Source: Pseudomonadota bacterium (GTDB taxonomy: Bacteria; Desulfobacterota; Desulfobulbia; Desulfobulbales; JAGXFP01). From it: a stretch of DNA of 64,000 nt. Each line of letters starts with the position of its first letter. Within the stretch, counting starts at the first letter, position 1. The translations under genes were made by a program, and so were the position numbers. The notes under the pieces are model-generated. The model was given only the letters and a program-made list of their open reading frames with translations, searched no databases and had not been told where the DNA came from. The stretch is taken from the NCBI GenBank assembly GCA_018823285.1, contig JAHJIQ010000019.1, forward strand, positions 1 through 64,000, given 5' to 3'. Shown piece after piece: positions 36,285-45,586 of the stretch.

Positions 36285-36322
36285 ACAAAAAAAAGGGGCT
36301 GCGGACCCTCGTCCGCAACCCC
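36285..36322 (-). terminator. Terminator of the flagellin gene
   Basis: On the minus strand GGGGTTGCGGAC pairs with GTCCGCAGCCCC around GAGG and is followed by eight T residues. It begins 47 nt after the flagellin stop codon. Confidence 0.93.
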
Positions 36323-36368
36323 GATTTTACAACGCTGCAAGTTCTAAAAGAACCGCAGGTTTTTCAGA

Positions 36369-39269
36369 TTAGCCCTGGAGTAATGACAGGACGCTCTGGG
36401 CACTGGCGTTGGCTTGCGCCATAGCAAAAGAGCTCGCCTGAGTCAGAATCTGCATTTTTGAGAAAGTGGCTGCTTCCTCGGCGAAGTCAACGTCACGGAT
36501 TGAAGATTCCGCAGCAAAAACGTTTACTCTGGTAACCGAGATATTGGCAACCGTCGAGGTCAGCTGATTCTGGATGGAACCAAGATCGGCCCTGACTTTG
36601 TCAAGGTCTTTCAGGGCTGCATCGGCAACAGCGATCGCAGTCTGGGCGCCGGCCTGGGTCAGAACGTTCACCTCGGACAGCCTGTTCATTACCGAAGAAC
36701 CGACCGTTCCCAGCGAAGTCCCGGCGCCTGCACTGTTTGCCGCAAGAATGGTTCCGGCGGCGAGAACGCTTCCGGACTCAAGATTCTGGGCATTGGTGAT
36801 GCTGCTCAGGTTGGTCGCCAGGGTCACATTAGCGGTAAGGGTATCACCGGCGTTGTATGTAACACCGTCGGTTCCGGTAATATTGTTGGTCAACACCGTG
36901 TCTTTGGCAAAAACAGTGCCGGCCGCAATGGTGGAGCCGGCGGCAACGTTCATCCGTGATCCGGGGGCAACGGTTTCAGCGTTCGCCAAAGTAATATTGG
37001 CGCCGAATGAAGAACCGGTGGCCAGAGCGGTGTTGGCGCCGAGAACGGAACCGGTAAGGACCGTCTGGCTGTTGGTCAGCACCGCATCAGCAGTCAGAAC
37101 GATATCGTGGTTCGCCGCGCTGGAGCCTGCACCCAGAACACTGTTGACTACCACAGTGGACCCGGAAGCAAGAACCATCGCCGCTGTCAGGGTTGAAGCC
37201 GCATAAAGAGTGATATCATCATTTGCGGCAACGGACTCGGCAGCCAGGGTGGTGCCGTCGATAAGAGTCGATCCTGCTCCGGCAATCGAGTTGGCGGTGG
37301 TGACATTGGTTCCGGTTGTGGTGATATCGTCGTTGGCTGCATAAGTATTGATCAGCCTTGAGTTGACGATGATCGTTGAACCCGAGGTCAAGGTCATGTT
37401 GCCGCCGCTGACGGTCAGATCCCTGTTTGTCGTCAGATCCTGGTTCCTTGAAAATGTTCCGGTTGTCAGTGTGGTATTCGCCGCCAGGTCGGTATTGCCG
37501 ACTGTATTCACATCACCAGCCAGGGTAATATTGGAGGTCGTCGCACCGCTTGCCACTGCGCCCGAAAAAGACAGCGTCCAGGTTCCGACCCCGGAAGTGA
37601 CAACACCGCAGCCGACACTTGCCACAACAGCCTGGATATCGGCAAGGCTATAGAATACAGTACCGCTGATAATGTTGGACGCCGACACCAGCGTCGATCC
37701 GGCGCCAATTGTTCCTGAACCGAAAGTCTCGGCACCCACCCGGGCCGTTCCCTGAATAACCGTTCCACAGTTCAAAACAGCACCACTGATCAGCAGAGAA
37801 CCGCTGCCAACCCGAACATCACCTGTGGTGCCTGCAAGTGCCGCTACAGTCACTGCAGTTGCAACGGTTGAACCTGAGTCAAATACGGTCCCGGCGAGCA
37901 AGGTAGAACCCTCCGCGATCACGATCGCACCGTTGGAAGCGGCTATACCACTGACCACCATATCCGAGGTAATAGAGGTTCCTGAACTCAATACCGTTCC
38001 TGCGCCAAGCACAGAGCCGGTACCCGCTACAATCTGACCTGCAGCGGCCAGAGCGGCAATCGTTACCGCGTTATTGATTGCGGTTCCGGAGTTCAGGGTT
38101 GTCCCGGTAGTCATGGTTGAACCGGCAGCCAGGACCGAGGTGTTGGTCGTGGTCGTGTTGGCATTGATTTCCAGCGGATTCACGGTCGCAATAGCGAGTC
38201 CTGAGCTGCCGCCGTTGGAGACCTGAACTTCCGCAGCGCTCGTCTGGTTCAACTGGATGACCCCAAGGGTGGTCATGTTGGTCTGACCCATGATCGCATT
38301 GGTCCCGGTATTGGTTCCGGAGGTGATGCTGGTCCCGGTGAGCTGAATGGCCCGGTCATCAGTTGAGGTCAGTTTCAGCTTCCCTTCATTGTCGACACTG
38401 GCCAGAATACCGTGCTCGGAGGTTTTCTGGTTGATGGATTTGACCAGAGCGCCGTCGCTGTCGTTGTTCTGGACATTGATCGCACCGATGGTAACTCCGT
38501 TGATCGCGAAGTCGCTGTCGGTGGTGCCGGCAATAACACCAACAGCAGTGGTTGACTCGACAACCGCTGTGGCGGAAACACCGAGAACATCACTGAGCTT
38601 GTTGATGGAATCGGTGATCGCGCCGACGCTGTCTTCACGACTGTTGCTGTACTGCAGATCAACCGCATTCAGCGAAAATGTCGCGTCCTGCAGGTTGCTG
38701 TAGAACGAAAGCTCGGCCGTTCCGACACCTGAGAAGGTCAGGTTCGAGGTATTGACATGCCCGATCTTGGTTGATTCGGCAGAAGCGATGGAAATACTGA
38801 CCGTTTCCTGGGAATAGGCGCCAACCTGGAAAGCCTTGTTGGTGAAATTTCCGGAAAGGAGCTTCTGGTTGTTGAATGCAGTGGTTTTGGCAATGATATC
38901 AAGCTCTTCCAACAGCTTGTTGATATCGGACTGGATTGCCTTTCTGGACTCGGTCGTCTGCCCGTCCTGGGCGGCCTGAATCGATTTGGTTTTGACCGTG
39001 TTGACGATGTTGATGGACTCCTGCAGAGCGCCATCAGCCGTCTGCACCATTGAAATACCGTCGTTGGCATTTCGAATGGCCTGGCCAAGACCCAGGGCCT
39101 GAGACCGGAGTGAGTCGGCAATTGCCATACCGGCTGCATCATCAGCGGCCTTGTTGATCCGCAGACCTGAAGATAATTTTTCAAGTGATGCTGAAAGATC
39201 GTTGTCATTCTTGATCATGTTTTTGTGGGCGCTCAGCGCTGCCACATTGGTATTGATACGTAATGCCAT
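36369..39269 (-). CDS. fliC: Giant flagellin with a repetitive central domain
   Basis: Flagellar filament subunit of 966 residues, about twice the usual length. The N-terminal D0/D1 helices are canonical (ALRINTNVAALSAHKNM, LSSGLRINKAADDAAGMAIAD), as is the C-terminus (QNQLTSTVANISVTRVN, EEAATFSKMQILTQASSFAM, ending SVLSLLQG). Residues about 380-860 are an expanded Thr/Ser/Gly/Ala/Val-rich domain built from degenerate short repeats of the type GSTLxxGTxLxSGTxIxxxVTVAALA. Lysine and aromatic residues are nearly absent from it. The ATG at 39269 has GGAGG 7 nt upstream. Neighbouring flagellar export and glycosylation genes suggest the surface domain is sugar-modified. Confidence 0.93.
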   Translation of the reverse strand: MALRINTNVAALSAHKNMIKNDNDLSASLEKLSSGLRINKAADDAAGMAIADSLRSQALGLGQAIRNANDGISMVQTADGALQESINIVNTVKTKSIQAAQDGQTTESRKAIQSDINKLLEELDIIAKTTAFNNQKLLSGNFTNKAFQVGAYSQETVSISIASAESTKIGHVNTSNLTFSGVGTAELSFYSNLQDATFSLNAVDLQYSNSREDSVGAITDSINKLSDVLGVSATAVVESTTAVGVIAGTTDSDFAINGVTIGAINVQNNDSDGALVKSINQKTSEHGILASVDNEGKLKLTSTDDRAIQLTGTSITSGTNTGTNAIMGQTNMTTLGVIQLNQTSAAEVQVSNGGSSGLAIATVNPLEINANTTTTNTSVLAAGSTMTTGTTLNSGTAINNAVTIAALAAAGQIVAGTGSVLGAGTVLSSGTSITSDMVVSGIAASNGAIVIAEGSTLLAGTVFDSGSTVATAVTVAALAGTTGDVRVGSGSLLISGAVLNCGTVIQGTARVGAETFGSGTIGAGSTLVSASNIISGTVFYSLADIQAVVASVGCGVVTSGVGTWTLSFSGAVASGATTSNITLAGDVNTVGNTDLAANTTLTTGTFSRNQDLTTNRDLTVSGGNMTLTSGSTIIVNSRLINTYAANDDITTTGTNVTTANSIAGAGSTLIDGTTLAAESVAANDDITLYAASTLTAAMVLASGSTVVVNSVLGAGSSAANHDIVLTADAVLTNSQTVLTGSVLGANTALATGSSFGANITLANAETVAPGSRMNVAAGSTIAAGTVFAKDTVLTNNITGTDGVTYNAGDTLTANVTLATNLSSITNAQNLESGSVLAAGTILAANSAGAGTSLGTVGSSVMNRLSEVNVLTQAGAQTAIAVADAALKDLDKVRADLGSIQNQLTSTVANISVTRVNVFAAESSIRDVDFAEEAATFSKMQILTQASSFAMAQANASAQSVLSLLQG

Positions 39270-39823
39270 GGGATTTCCTCCGTCCATGTAGGTTTTTAAG
39301 AGGGATTCCGTTCCCTCAGGATGCTTGAAACTCTTTACTTACTTTTACTGCCAAATGCCTCTATTCCGCCTCTCACCTCCTTACGCGCGGCACCATTAAG
39401 ATTTTCCGTGAAACGTTTTTCTACTCATCTATATCCCGTATCGGCCCGGGGAATGTTTCCTTGAGAGTTTTTTTCACCGCATCGAAAAATATTTTGAAGA
39501 AGACCAAAAACCTGGACATCAACTACACCAACAAGACAGGCGGACTGGCGCAAACTCCCTGGAAACCATCCCAGTTTCCTCAGCTGAATTCCCCACCATC
39601 TGCAAAAAAAAGGACGATCCCACCCAACCTGCAGCAGTAGGCAAAATTTTCCTTTTCCAATCCGGGAAAACGTCCGATGAGTTTTCTGATAACAGGGCCA
39701 ACCCGCCCGAACAGATGGAAACAAAGCAGCGCTTTCAATTCCTTTGAAACTGGCACACTACTTGCTTTTCTGTGATCCGGACAACCCGGTGACCCATTAC
39801 CTTCAGATATAAGGAGCCCTCTC
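39270..39823. other. Divergent region between flagellin and the MAF-type gene
   Basis: A 554-base region containing the flagellin promoter (not identified; neither a clear sigma-28 nor a sigma-54 site was found on the minus strand) and the sigma-54 promoter of the rightward gene at 39751. No further gene was recognised. Confidence 0.5.
39751..39766 (+). promoter_or_regulatory. Sigma-54 promoter of the MAF-type gene
   Basis: TGGCAC-ACTAC-TTGCT matches the -24/-12 consensus TGGCAC-N5-TTGC[A/T] in every defined position. Transcription would start near 39778, about 46 nt before the ATG at 39824. This places the downstream gene in the flagellar sigma-54 regulon. Confidence 0.85.
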
Positions 39824-42709
39824 ATGCCGGCAACCGCCAACCACCCCGGATACTACGACAAGAACATCAGACTGCTGAAAAAGCACCAGCCTCAAGCGTG
39901 GGAGGCGATGCATGACTTCACCCCGGATACTGTTCATGACGTCTACATCACCGGGCACGGCAATACCAATCTGCGGGTCATCGGGCCGGAAGATCAACTC
40001 ATCACCATGCACCAGAATCCTGAATCCGGGTCGCCGGATGACAACTTTCTTGAATATATCCCGGAAAACTCAACAGGATTTGTCTGCATCCTCGGCATGG
40101 GCCTTGGCCACGGACCTCTTGCAGTAGCGAGAAATCGGCAACAGGTACAGGGAATCGCAGTCTTCGAACTCGATCCCGGGATTTTCCACACCGCCCTGCA
40201 CCACACCGATCTTGCCGATCTTCTTTCCGATCCCAGGCTGTTGTTGTCTGTATCCGCCAAACCGGACATCACCAGAACACTATCAGCGGGGAAAAGCATT
40301 CTGATGCTCGAAAGCATCCACACCCTGAGGCATCTCCCATCATTTATCTACAATAAAGACTACGAAAAAGTGAAAGATCAGGTATTTGATTTTGTAAACG
40401 GTTTGAATGTCGGCGGCAACACGAGCCTCCACTATGGAGAAACCTTTATCACGAACCGCTTTAAAAATATCGAGACAATCCACCACAACTATCTGCTCGA
40501 AAAACTCCGGGACCGTTTTCGGGACACTCCGGCATTTCTTGTTGCCGGAGGGCCCTCTTTGGACGGGAATATCCATCACCTCGTAAAAGTGCAGGGGAAA
40601 GGGATCATCCTTGCGGTCGACTCTGTACTCCCGACCTTGCTGGAACATGGCATAACTCCTGATTTTGTCACCGCCATCGACCCCCAGAACCTTGCTTTTG
40701 AAAAATTCGCGCCCGTCATGAATCGCAAGGAAACTCATGACATCTCCCTTATCTGTACGCCATGGGTCTCCAGTAAGGTTCCCAGGATTTTTCCTGCAGG
40801 AAAAACATTCTGGGCGTTTTCCGCCAACCCCATGGAAGCCTGGCTCAACAAAATCGTGAGAGGCAGTCTTCTTACGGGTGGAGCGGCAACCGTCGCCCAT
40901 CTGAACATGCAGGCAGCCATATTCATGGGCTGCTCGCCGATCATCTTTGTCGGCCAAGACCTGGCATATCCGGGCAAAAAAGATCACGCCAGGGGAACTG
41001 TTCTCACCCACAAAGACAGTGTGGACAGGCTTTTAAACAGTAACAACAACCCTGATCTCATTTGGGCCGACAGTACCAACGGAGAGAAGATTCCTACCAA
41101 CCGGTCCCTCTTTTTTATGAAAAAACATTTCGAGGAGATGATTCGAAATTCTCCCGGCACCTATATAAATGCCAGTGAAGGCGGGATCAATATCGAGGGA
41201 ACGACGCCTCTTTCGCTGAACGAATCCATTAACCGCTACTGCACGGAAAACAAGAACATTCATGCCCGTATTCACTCTGCAGAGATTGAGTCCTCACACC
41301 CGGATCCGGCCGATCTCATTGAAGAATTCACCACCCTGTCAACGGTTGTCAAAGAGGTGAAAAGACTCATCGATTCCACCTCGAAATCAACAAAGATCGT
41401 TCTCCGCGAAATCCGGAAGCGGACAATAAACGGCAAAAAAGCCCGGTCCATCAGCGACCTCCCGAAGCAACTCCAGAGCAGGATTGGCAACATCAACAAC
41501 GGTCACCGTGAACTGGACCGAAAGCAGATCTGGCATATCCTGAGCGAAGCGACACTTGCGACAAAACGTGATACCGACCGGCTCAGGCTGGAGGTCAGGA
41601 GACTGGAAGGGAAACCGGACGGATATATTCAGTGGCTTGCCAAAAGTCTCCAGCTTCTTGAAGAAATAAACTCTGAACGGATTCGTGTCTTGAACTTACT
41701 CGAAGGCCACATCCTGCCAATAATCGAGTTCATGAAAAGGGAACAGAAACTCATAAAGAGTCCGAAATCGAAAACCAGCCTGCTGGAATTGGCGCGACTG
41801 TATTTCCGGGAAAAGCACCTCTCCCTTCTTGAAAAGACCCTGAACCATATGATTCCGGATACTGAAGCCTCGGCCGAAGTCCATTTCTATCGCGGCATAA
41901 TTGCGGCCCTCCGGACCGACCATGGCACAGCGGATGAGCATTTCAGCCAGGCAATAGCGCAGGATATCGCCTATCAAGAAAAGATTCGGGATTTCAGGGT
42001 AGGTCTGGCCGAAGAATACCGGGCGTTCCGCACCAACACCATTATCGACTCAAGCGCCAAAAGAAAAATGCTTCTTAAAGGCTTACGCTACTGTCCAGAC
42101 TATCAGCCGATCATTGAAGACCTGCGAAACCAGGCAAAAGAGGGGGCCGGGGAAATCATGCAGCAGATGCAGAACCCCGGCAAGGTCGAGATCGGCAGCA
42201 GCAACCTTCAGGCATGGATTAAAGACATCGAGGAAAGCCGCGATCTCCAGAACGCGCTCCGCCCTGAGAATATTGCAGCATTCTACAAAATGCTTGCCGG
42301 TCTGCAGCTCCGGGACAACGATATCCCGGGGATCATTGAATCATACAGCCGCATCCTCTCGCTCACCCCGGATGATGCCGAGGCGCATCTCCAGATCACC
42401 GATATCCTGTTTAAAATCGGTGAGTATTCCCAGGGGGTAAAACACCTGACCAGGGCGATCGAACTGGACAAATCGAATGCCGTCCATTGGGAGAGCATCG
42501 GCGACAAACTGTTTGACACCGGGCAGTTCAACGAAGCGATCTTCGCCTACGAGCAATGTTTCATGGCCCTGCCAAAAAACACCACCCTGCTCAAAAAAAT
42601 CGGCGACTGCTACATCGCCATGGACCAGCCGGAGGCCGCGAAGGAAGCGTATCTGGCGTTAAAAAAGGTCCTGACCGGAGAAAAGGCAACCCTTCCGACA
42701 ATCCAGTAA
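39824..42709 (+). CDS. Motility accessory factor (DUF115/MptE-like) with TPR C-terminus
   Basis: A 961-residue protein of the flagellin-modification MAF family. The central DUF115/6-hydroxymethylpterin pyrophosphokinase MptE-like domain shows PAFLVAGGPSLDGNI, LAVDSVLPTLLEHGITPDFV and the stretch PIIFVGQDLAYPG, with GGAATVAHLNMQAAIFMGC before it. The C-terminal quarter contains tetratricopeptide repeats (DDAEAHLQITDILFKIGEYSQG, FDTGQFNEAIFAYEQCF). MAF proteins transfer nonulosonic acids such as pseudaminic or legionaminic acid to flagellin. The adjacent flagellin and downstream sugar genes support this. It is driven by the sigma-54 promoter at 39751. Confidence 0.85.
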   Translation: MPATANHPGYYDKNIRLLKKHQPQAWEAMHDFTPDTVHDVYITGHGNTNLRVIGPEDQLITMHQNPESGSPDDNFLEYIPENSTGFVCILGMGLGHGPLAVARNRQQVQGIAVFELDPGIFHTALHHTDLADLLSDPRLLLSVSAKPDITRTLSAGKSILMLESIHTLRHLPSFIYNKDYEKVKDQVFDFVNGLNVGGNTSLHYGETFITNRFKNIETIHHNYLLEKLRDRFRDTPAFLVAGGPSLDGNIHHLVKVQGKGIILAVDSVLPTLLEHGITPDFVTAIDPQNLAFEKFAPVMNRKETHDISLICTPWVSSKVPRIFPAGKTFWAFSANPMEAWLNKIVRGSLLTGGAATVAHLNMQAAIFMGCSPIIFVGQDLAYPGKKDHARGTVLTHKDSVDRLLNSNNNPDLIWADSTNGEKIPTNRSLFFMKKHFEEMIRNSPGTYINASEGGINIEGTTPLSLNESINRYCTENKNIHARIHSAEIESSHPDPADLIEEFTTLSTVVKEVKRLIDSTSKSTKIVLREIRKRTINGKKARSISDLPKQLQSRIGNINNGHRELDRKQIWHILSEATLATKRDTDRLRLEVRRLEGKPDGYIQWLAKSLQLLEEINSERIRVLNLLEGHILPIIEFMKREQKLIKSPKSKTSLLELARLYFREKHLSLLEKTLNHMIPDTEASAEVHFYRGIIAALRTDHGTADEHFSQAIAQDIAYQEKIRDFRVGLAEEYRAFRTNTIIDSSAKRKMLLKGLRYCPDYQPIIEDLRNQAKEGAGEIMQQMQNPGKVEIGSSNLQAWIKDIEESRDLQNALRPENIAAFYKMLAGLQLRDNDIPGIIESYSRILSLTPDDAEAHLQITDILFKIGEYSQGVKHLTRAIELDKSNAVHWESIGDKLFDTGQFNEAIFAYEQCFMALPKNTTLLKKIGDCYIAMDQPEAAKEAYLALKKVLTGEKATLPTIQ

Positions 42710-42728
42710 ATCTCCCGGCCAAAACTGA

Positions 42729-42769
42729 AAAAGCCCCGAGAGTTATTGCTCCCGGGGCTTTTTTTATAT
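42729..42769. terminator. Bidirectional terminator
   Basis: AAGCCCCGAG pairs with CCCGGGGCTT around GAGTTATTGCT, flanked by A and T tracts. It stops the rightward MAF-type gene and the leftward methyltransferase gene. Confidence 0.9.
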
Positions 42770-42783
42770 TTTTTTTTCGTCGG

Positions 42784-43680
42784 TTATGACTGTCGAGACA
42801 CACTCATCACCAGAGTGTCGCATTTTCCCGCTGCGGCCAGTTGCTTCTCATAAGCGGCCTGCAGCTCCGGAGAATCGAGAAAACCCCATTCCTTGTGCCC
42901 GCCCGGCTTGCCTTTGGCCAGCCAGTAGAGATGATTGCTTATAGGATAGCGCTGCACCTGTTTTATGTAATTCAGCTTAATCCCGGCCTGCCCGACCAGC
43001 AGTTCCAGGGTTTTGACCGTAAACAGGTACAGGTGACAGCTCCAGTAGGTGAAATGGGAAAACGATTCGCATTCGTAAAGGGAGAGGAGCGCATCATCGG
43101 CATGAGGGACTTCAATGATCAGCTCCCCTTTGTCCGTCAACAGCTCCGCAAGACAAGACAACATGCTTTTCGGATCGGGCAGATGCTCCAGTACATGAAA
43201 CATGGTAATGACATCGAACCGCAAACCTTCAGCACCTTTGGCAATCGCTTCAACATTCTCGAACACCGCAAGGTCATTGACCCGGAAATATTGCTGCAGC
43301 CGCCTTTCAAGCTCGACCCCATAGACTTTTTCGGCAACGGACCGGGCCCGCAGCAGAAACCCGCCGGTCCCGCAACCGAAATCAAGAATCGACTTGCCCT
43401 TCAGAGAAGACTGCAGGGCACGAAACCGTCTCTCATCATCATCTTTGGTCTGGGCGATCCATTGCCCGATATCGAGGGGCTCTTCGCCATGCATTCCGGA
43501 ATCTTCATAAAACTCCCCGACCGCATGATCGAAGGAAGAAAGAAATACCAGCCCGCATTCCTTACATTCATAGACGTCGAGATCAGGATTGTCCCGCACG
43601 CTGCCCGGCCGGATCCGGCAATCTCCGCATCCGCACAAGTAGCAGGCAGGTTCTTTATGAAGTTTTTCGGCGGCAAACAT
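42784..43680 (-). CDS. Class I SAM-dependent methyltransferase with N-terminal zinc motif
   Basis: A 298-residue protein. An N-terminal zinc-binding segment (CYLCG near residue 13, CKECG near 40) is followed by a Rossmann methyltransferase domain. Motif I is ILDFGCGTGGFLLRA near residue 97 and motif post-II is ITMFHVLEHLPDP near 160. This layout is common among methyltransferases of surface-polysaccharide clusters. The ATG at 43680 is chosen because the longer frame to 43740 runs into the end of a family D MITE, which inserted 22 bp upstream. O-methylation of a flagellar sugar is a plausible but unproven role. Confidence 0.82.
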   Translation of the reverse strand: MFAAEKLHKEPACYLCGCGDCRIRPGSVRDNPDLDVYECKECGLVFLSSFDHAVGEFYEDSGMHGEEPLDIGQWIAQTKDDDERRFRALQSSLKGKSILDFGCGTGGFLLRARSVAEKVYGVELERRLQQYFRVNDLAVFENVEAIAKGAEGLRFDVITMFHVLEHLPDPKSMLSCLAELLTDKGELIIEVPHADDALLSLYECESFSHFTYWSCHLYLFTVKTLELLVGQAGIKLNYIKQVQRYPISNHLYWLAKGKPGGHKEWGFLDSPELQAAYEKQLAAAGKCDTLVMSVSRQS

Positions 43681-43702
43681 TACAGTATCCGATTTCCAGT
43701 TT

Positions 43703-43922
43703 CCTGAATCCGTGAGCGTTCGAGAGCGGTGCAGATGCAAGGCGACGACGATGTTGATAATACATATGGTATATCAACGAGTCGGCAACGAAGCAGATGT
43801 GCCGCTCTCGAACGCCCCGCAGGGCGGCGAGTGAATATCCACCTCCGCAACGAAATAAAAATTTCCGGCATATTTACAACCACCTGTGATGATTGATCGC
43901 GCAAAGCCGTCACGGATTCAGG
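43703..43922. mobile_element. Family D MITE, copy 2
   Basis: A 220-bp element with the same perfect 13-bp ends (CCTGAATCCGTGA / TCACGGATTCAGG) and the perfect 5-bp duplication AGTTT at 43698-43702 and 43923-43927. It contains an inner 14-bp inverted repeat, GCGTTCGAGAGCGG and CCGCTCTCGAACGC, around a TATCAAC palindrome. It is shorter than copy 1 through internal deletions. Confidence 0.9.
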
Positions 43923-43928
43923 AGTTTA

Positions 43929-44008
43929 TGTTCGCGACCGGGAGGTCGCTCCTACAGACCAATAGACATCTTCCCTTGGTGGGAGCGGCCTCCCGGCCGC
44001 GAATGCCG
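43929..44008. repeat. REP-like inverted repeat
   Basis: TTCGCGACCGGGAGGTCGCTCC and GGGAGCGGCCTCCCGGCCGCGAA form a nearly perfect long stem separated by about 30 bases. The sequence resembles the GTAGGAGCGGCCT...GCCGCGA class of REP elements known from other proteobacteria. It sits 52 bp after the downstream end of the radical SAM gene and may end its transcript. Confidence 0.7.
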
Positions 44009-44059
44009 AAAAGCGCATAAATCTTTCATCAAGGATTACTGGCATGCATTTCCCGCGGA

Positions 44060-45520
44060 TCAGACGGCTTTTTTAAATTTCTTGCTTTCGAAATGCCGGG
44101 CGCCCCGGAACTTTACCTCGCCCTTGAAGTACAGATTCTCGAACCTTTCGATCATCCGCCGGGCCTCTACCAGATCACCGCTGGTATGATTGTAATAATC
44201 GAGGATCAGCTCCCGGTTGGCCTTGAGCAGCATTTTATAGAATTCCTGATCCGGGATGGAAGTGAAGTTGACCGTTAAAAGGTCGGAGTTTCTGAATTTT
44301 TCGAAAAAGTCCTCCGGCCCCTTCAGAAGTCCCTTGGCGATTGCGTACTCATATAATTCACAACCGGGAAACGGGGTGATCGGCCTGATCGTCCGCAACT
44401 CATTGTAACTCTGGAATTTCTTGATGAAATCAACACTCTTCTGCAGGGTCTCCGCGTTGTCGCTCATGATCCCCCAGATGAAGTTGATGCCCATCGGCAC
44501 TCCGTGCTTCTTCATCAGGGTGGCGGTAGTGAAGTTGTCGGTCACGGTGGTGTTCTTCTTGAAATCATCGAGGCATTCCTGGGTGACCGACTCGAAACCG
44601 ACGTTCACGTAGCAGCAGCCCGAGTTCTTCAGCAACGTCGCCAGCTCATCGGTGGCGATGTTCGCCCTGATCCCGGCGTTGATATTGTATTTGATCCTGC
44701 CGAGCAGACCGTATTCTTCTAGCCCGGCCACGAATTCGCGGAGCCTGGCAACGCTTGCGATAAACACCTCGTCCTGGATGGCAAAGTAGGTGACGCCGTA
44801 CTCTTCATACAGCCGCTTCATCTCGGTCAGGACATTGTCGATGCTCCGGAAGCGCACCCCCTTCTCCATCCGATAGCAGAAGGTGCAGCGGTTCACACAA
44901 CCCCGGCCGGTCAGAATCTGGATCGCCTTTTCGTCGTCGTCCTGCAGATGGTACTGCATATTGGTGGTGTAGATCTCCATCGGGAACAGGTCCCAGGCGG
45001 GAAAAGGGATCTCATCGATTTTCATGATCGGTTTCCGGCGATCATTCACGTGGATAGCGCCATCCCCATCCTTGAAGACGATCCCCCGGACATCGGCAAG
45101 ATCGCCGCCCTCGACAATGGTTTCAAGCAGATCAACCATGGTCGCTTCCGCCTCACCAATCGCAACGATATCGGCAGCCGAATTCGCCAGCACATATTCC
45201 GGTTCGGAAGAAGGGCCGTGCCCGCCGAAGATGATCTTCGCGCCGTTCCGGTAGCGGTCCACCGTTTCGCAAAGGCCGACCACGGTCTCCTTGAATCTTG
45301 CCGCCAGAAAGCCGATTCCGATCAAATCGTACTTCTGATTGACCAGATATTTTTCGGCCAACTCCTCGTTGGTGTAGTGATAGATATCCTGACAGCAGAC
45401 CGTCACCTCGGCGCCATGCTGCCGGAGCACGGCAGCCATATAGGCAACACCGAGCGGGAACTGGTTGTCCTCTTGATACACATCATGAACGATAAACAAC
45501 ACCTTGCCTTTACGTTTCAT
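44060..45520 (-). CDS. B12-binding radical SAM protein
   Basis: A 486-residue radical SAM enzyme. The N-terminal ~150 residues form a B12-binding-type Rossmann domain (PLGVAYMAAVLRQHGAEV, AKIIFGGHGPSSEPEYVL). The [4Fe-4S]-binding motif is GRGCVNRCTFCYRME (C-x3-C-x2-C) near residue 208. The catalytic barrel follows (CCYVNVGFESVTQECLDDF). Proteins of this class carry out methylations, ring contractions or rearrangements at unactivated carbons. Its setting with NeuB, NeuA and methyltransferase genes points to modification of a surface sugar, but the reaction cannot be read from sequence. Confidence 0.88.
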   Translation of the reverse strand: MKRKGKVLFIVHDVYQEDNQFPLGVAYMAAVLRQHGAEVTVCCQDIYHYTNEELAEKYLVNQKYDLIGIGFLAARFKETVVGLCETVDRYRNGAKIIFGGHGPSSEPEYVLANSAADIVAIGEAEATMVDLLETIVEGGDLADVRGIVFKDGDGAIHVNDRRKPIMKIDEIPFPAWDLFPMEIYTTNMQYHLQDDDEKAIQILTGRGCVNRCTFCYRMEKGVRFRSIDNVLTEMKRLYEEYGVTYFAIQDEVFIASVARLREFVAGLEEYGLLGRIKYNINAGIRANIATDELATLLKNSGCCYVNVGFESVTQECLDDFKKNTTVTDNFTTATLMKKHGVPMGINFIWGIMSDNAETLQKSVDFIKKFQSYNELRTIRPITPFPGCELYEYAIAKGLLKGPEDFFEKFRNSDLLTVNFTSIPDQEFYKMLLKANRELILDYYNHTSGDLVEARRMIERFENLYFKGEVKFRGARHFESKKFKKAV

Positions 45521-45586
45521 ACCTTCTCCTTCATACGGATATTAAACGGCGATCATATTCTTAAAAATTCTGTCCCGGCAATACGC

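Noticed and set aside
36179..36424. Short rightward frame overlapping the flagellin terminator
   Set aside because: It spans the end of a family B repeat, the terminator hairpin and the flagellin 3' end in antisense; not a plausible gene.
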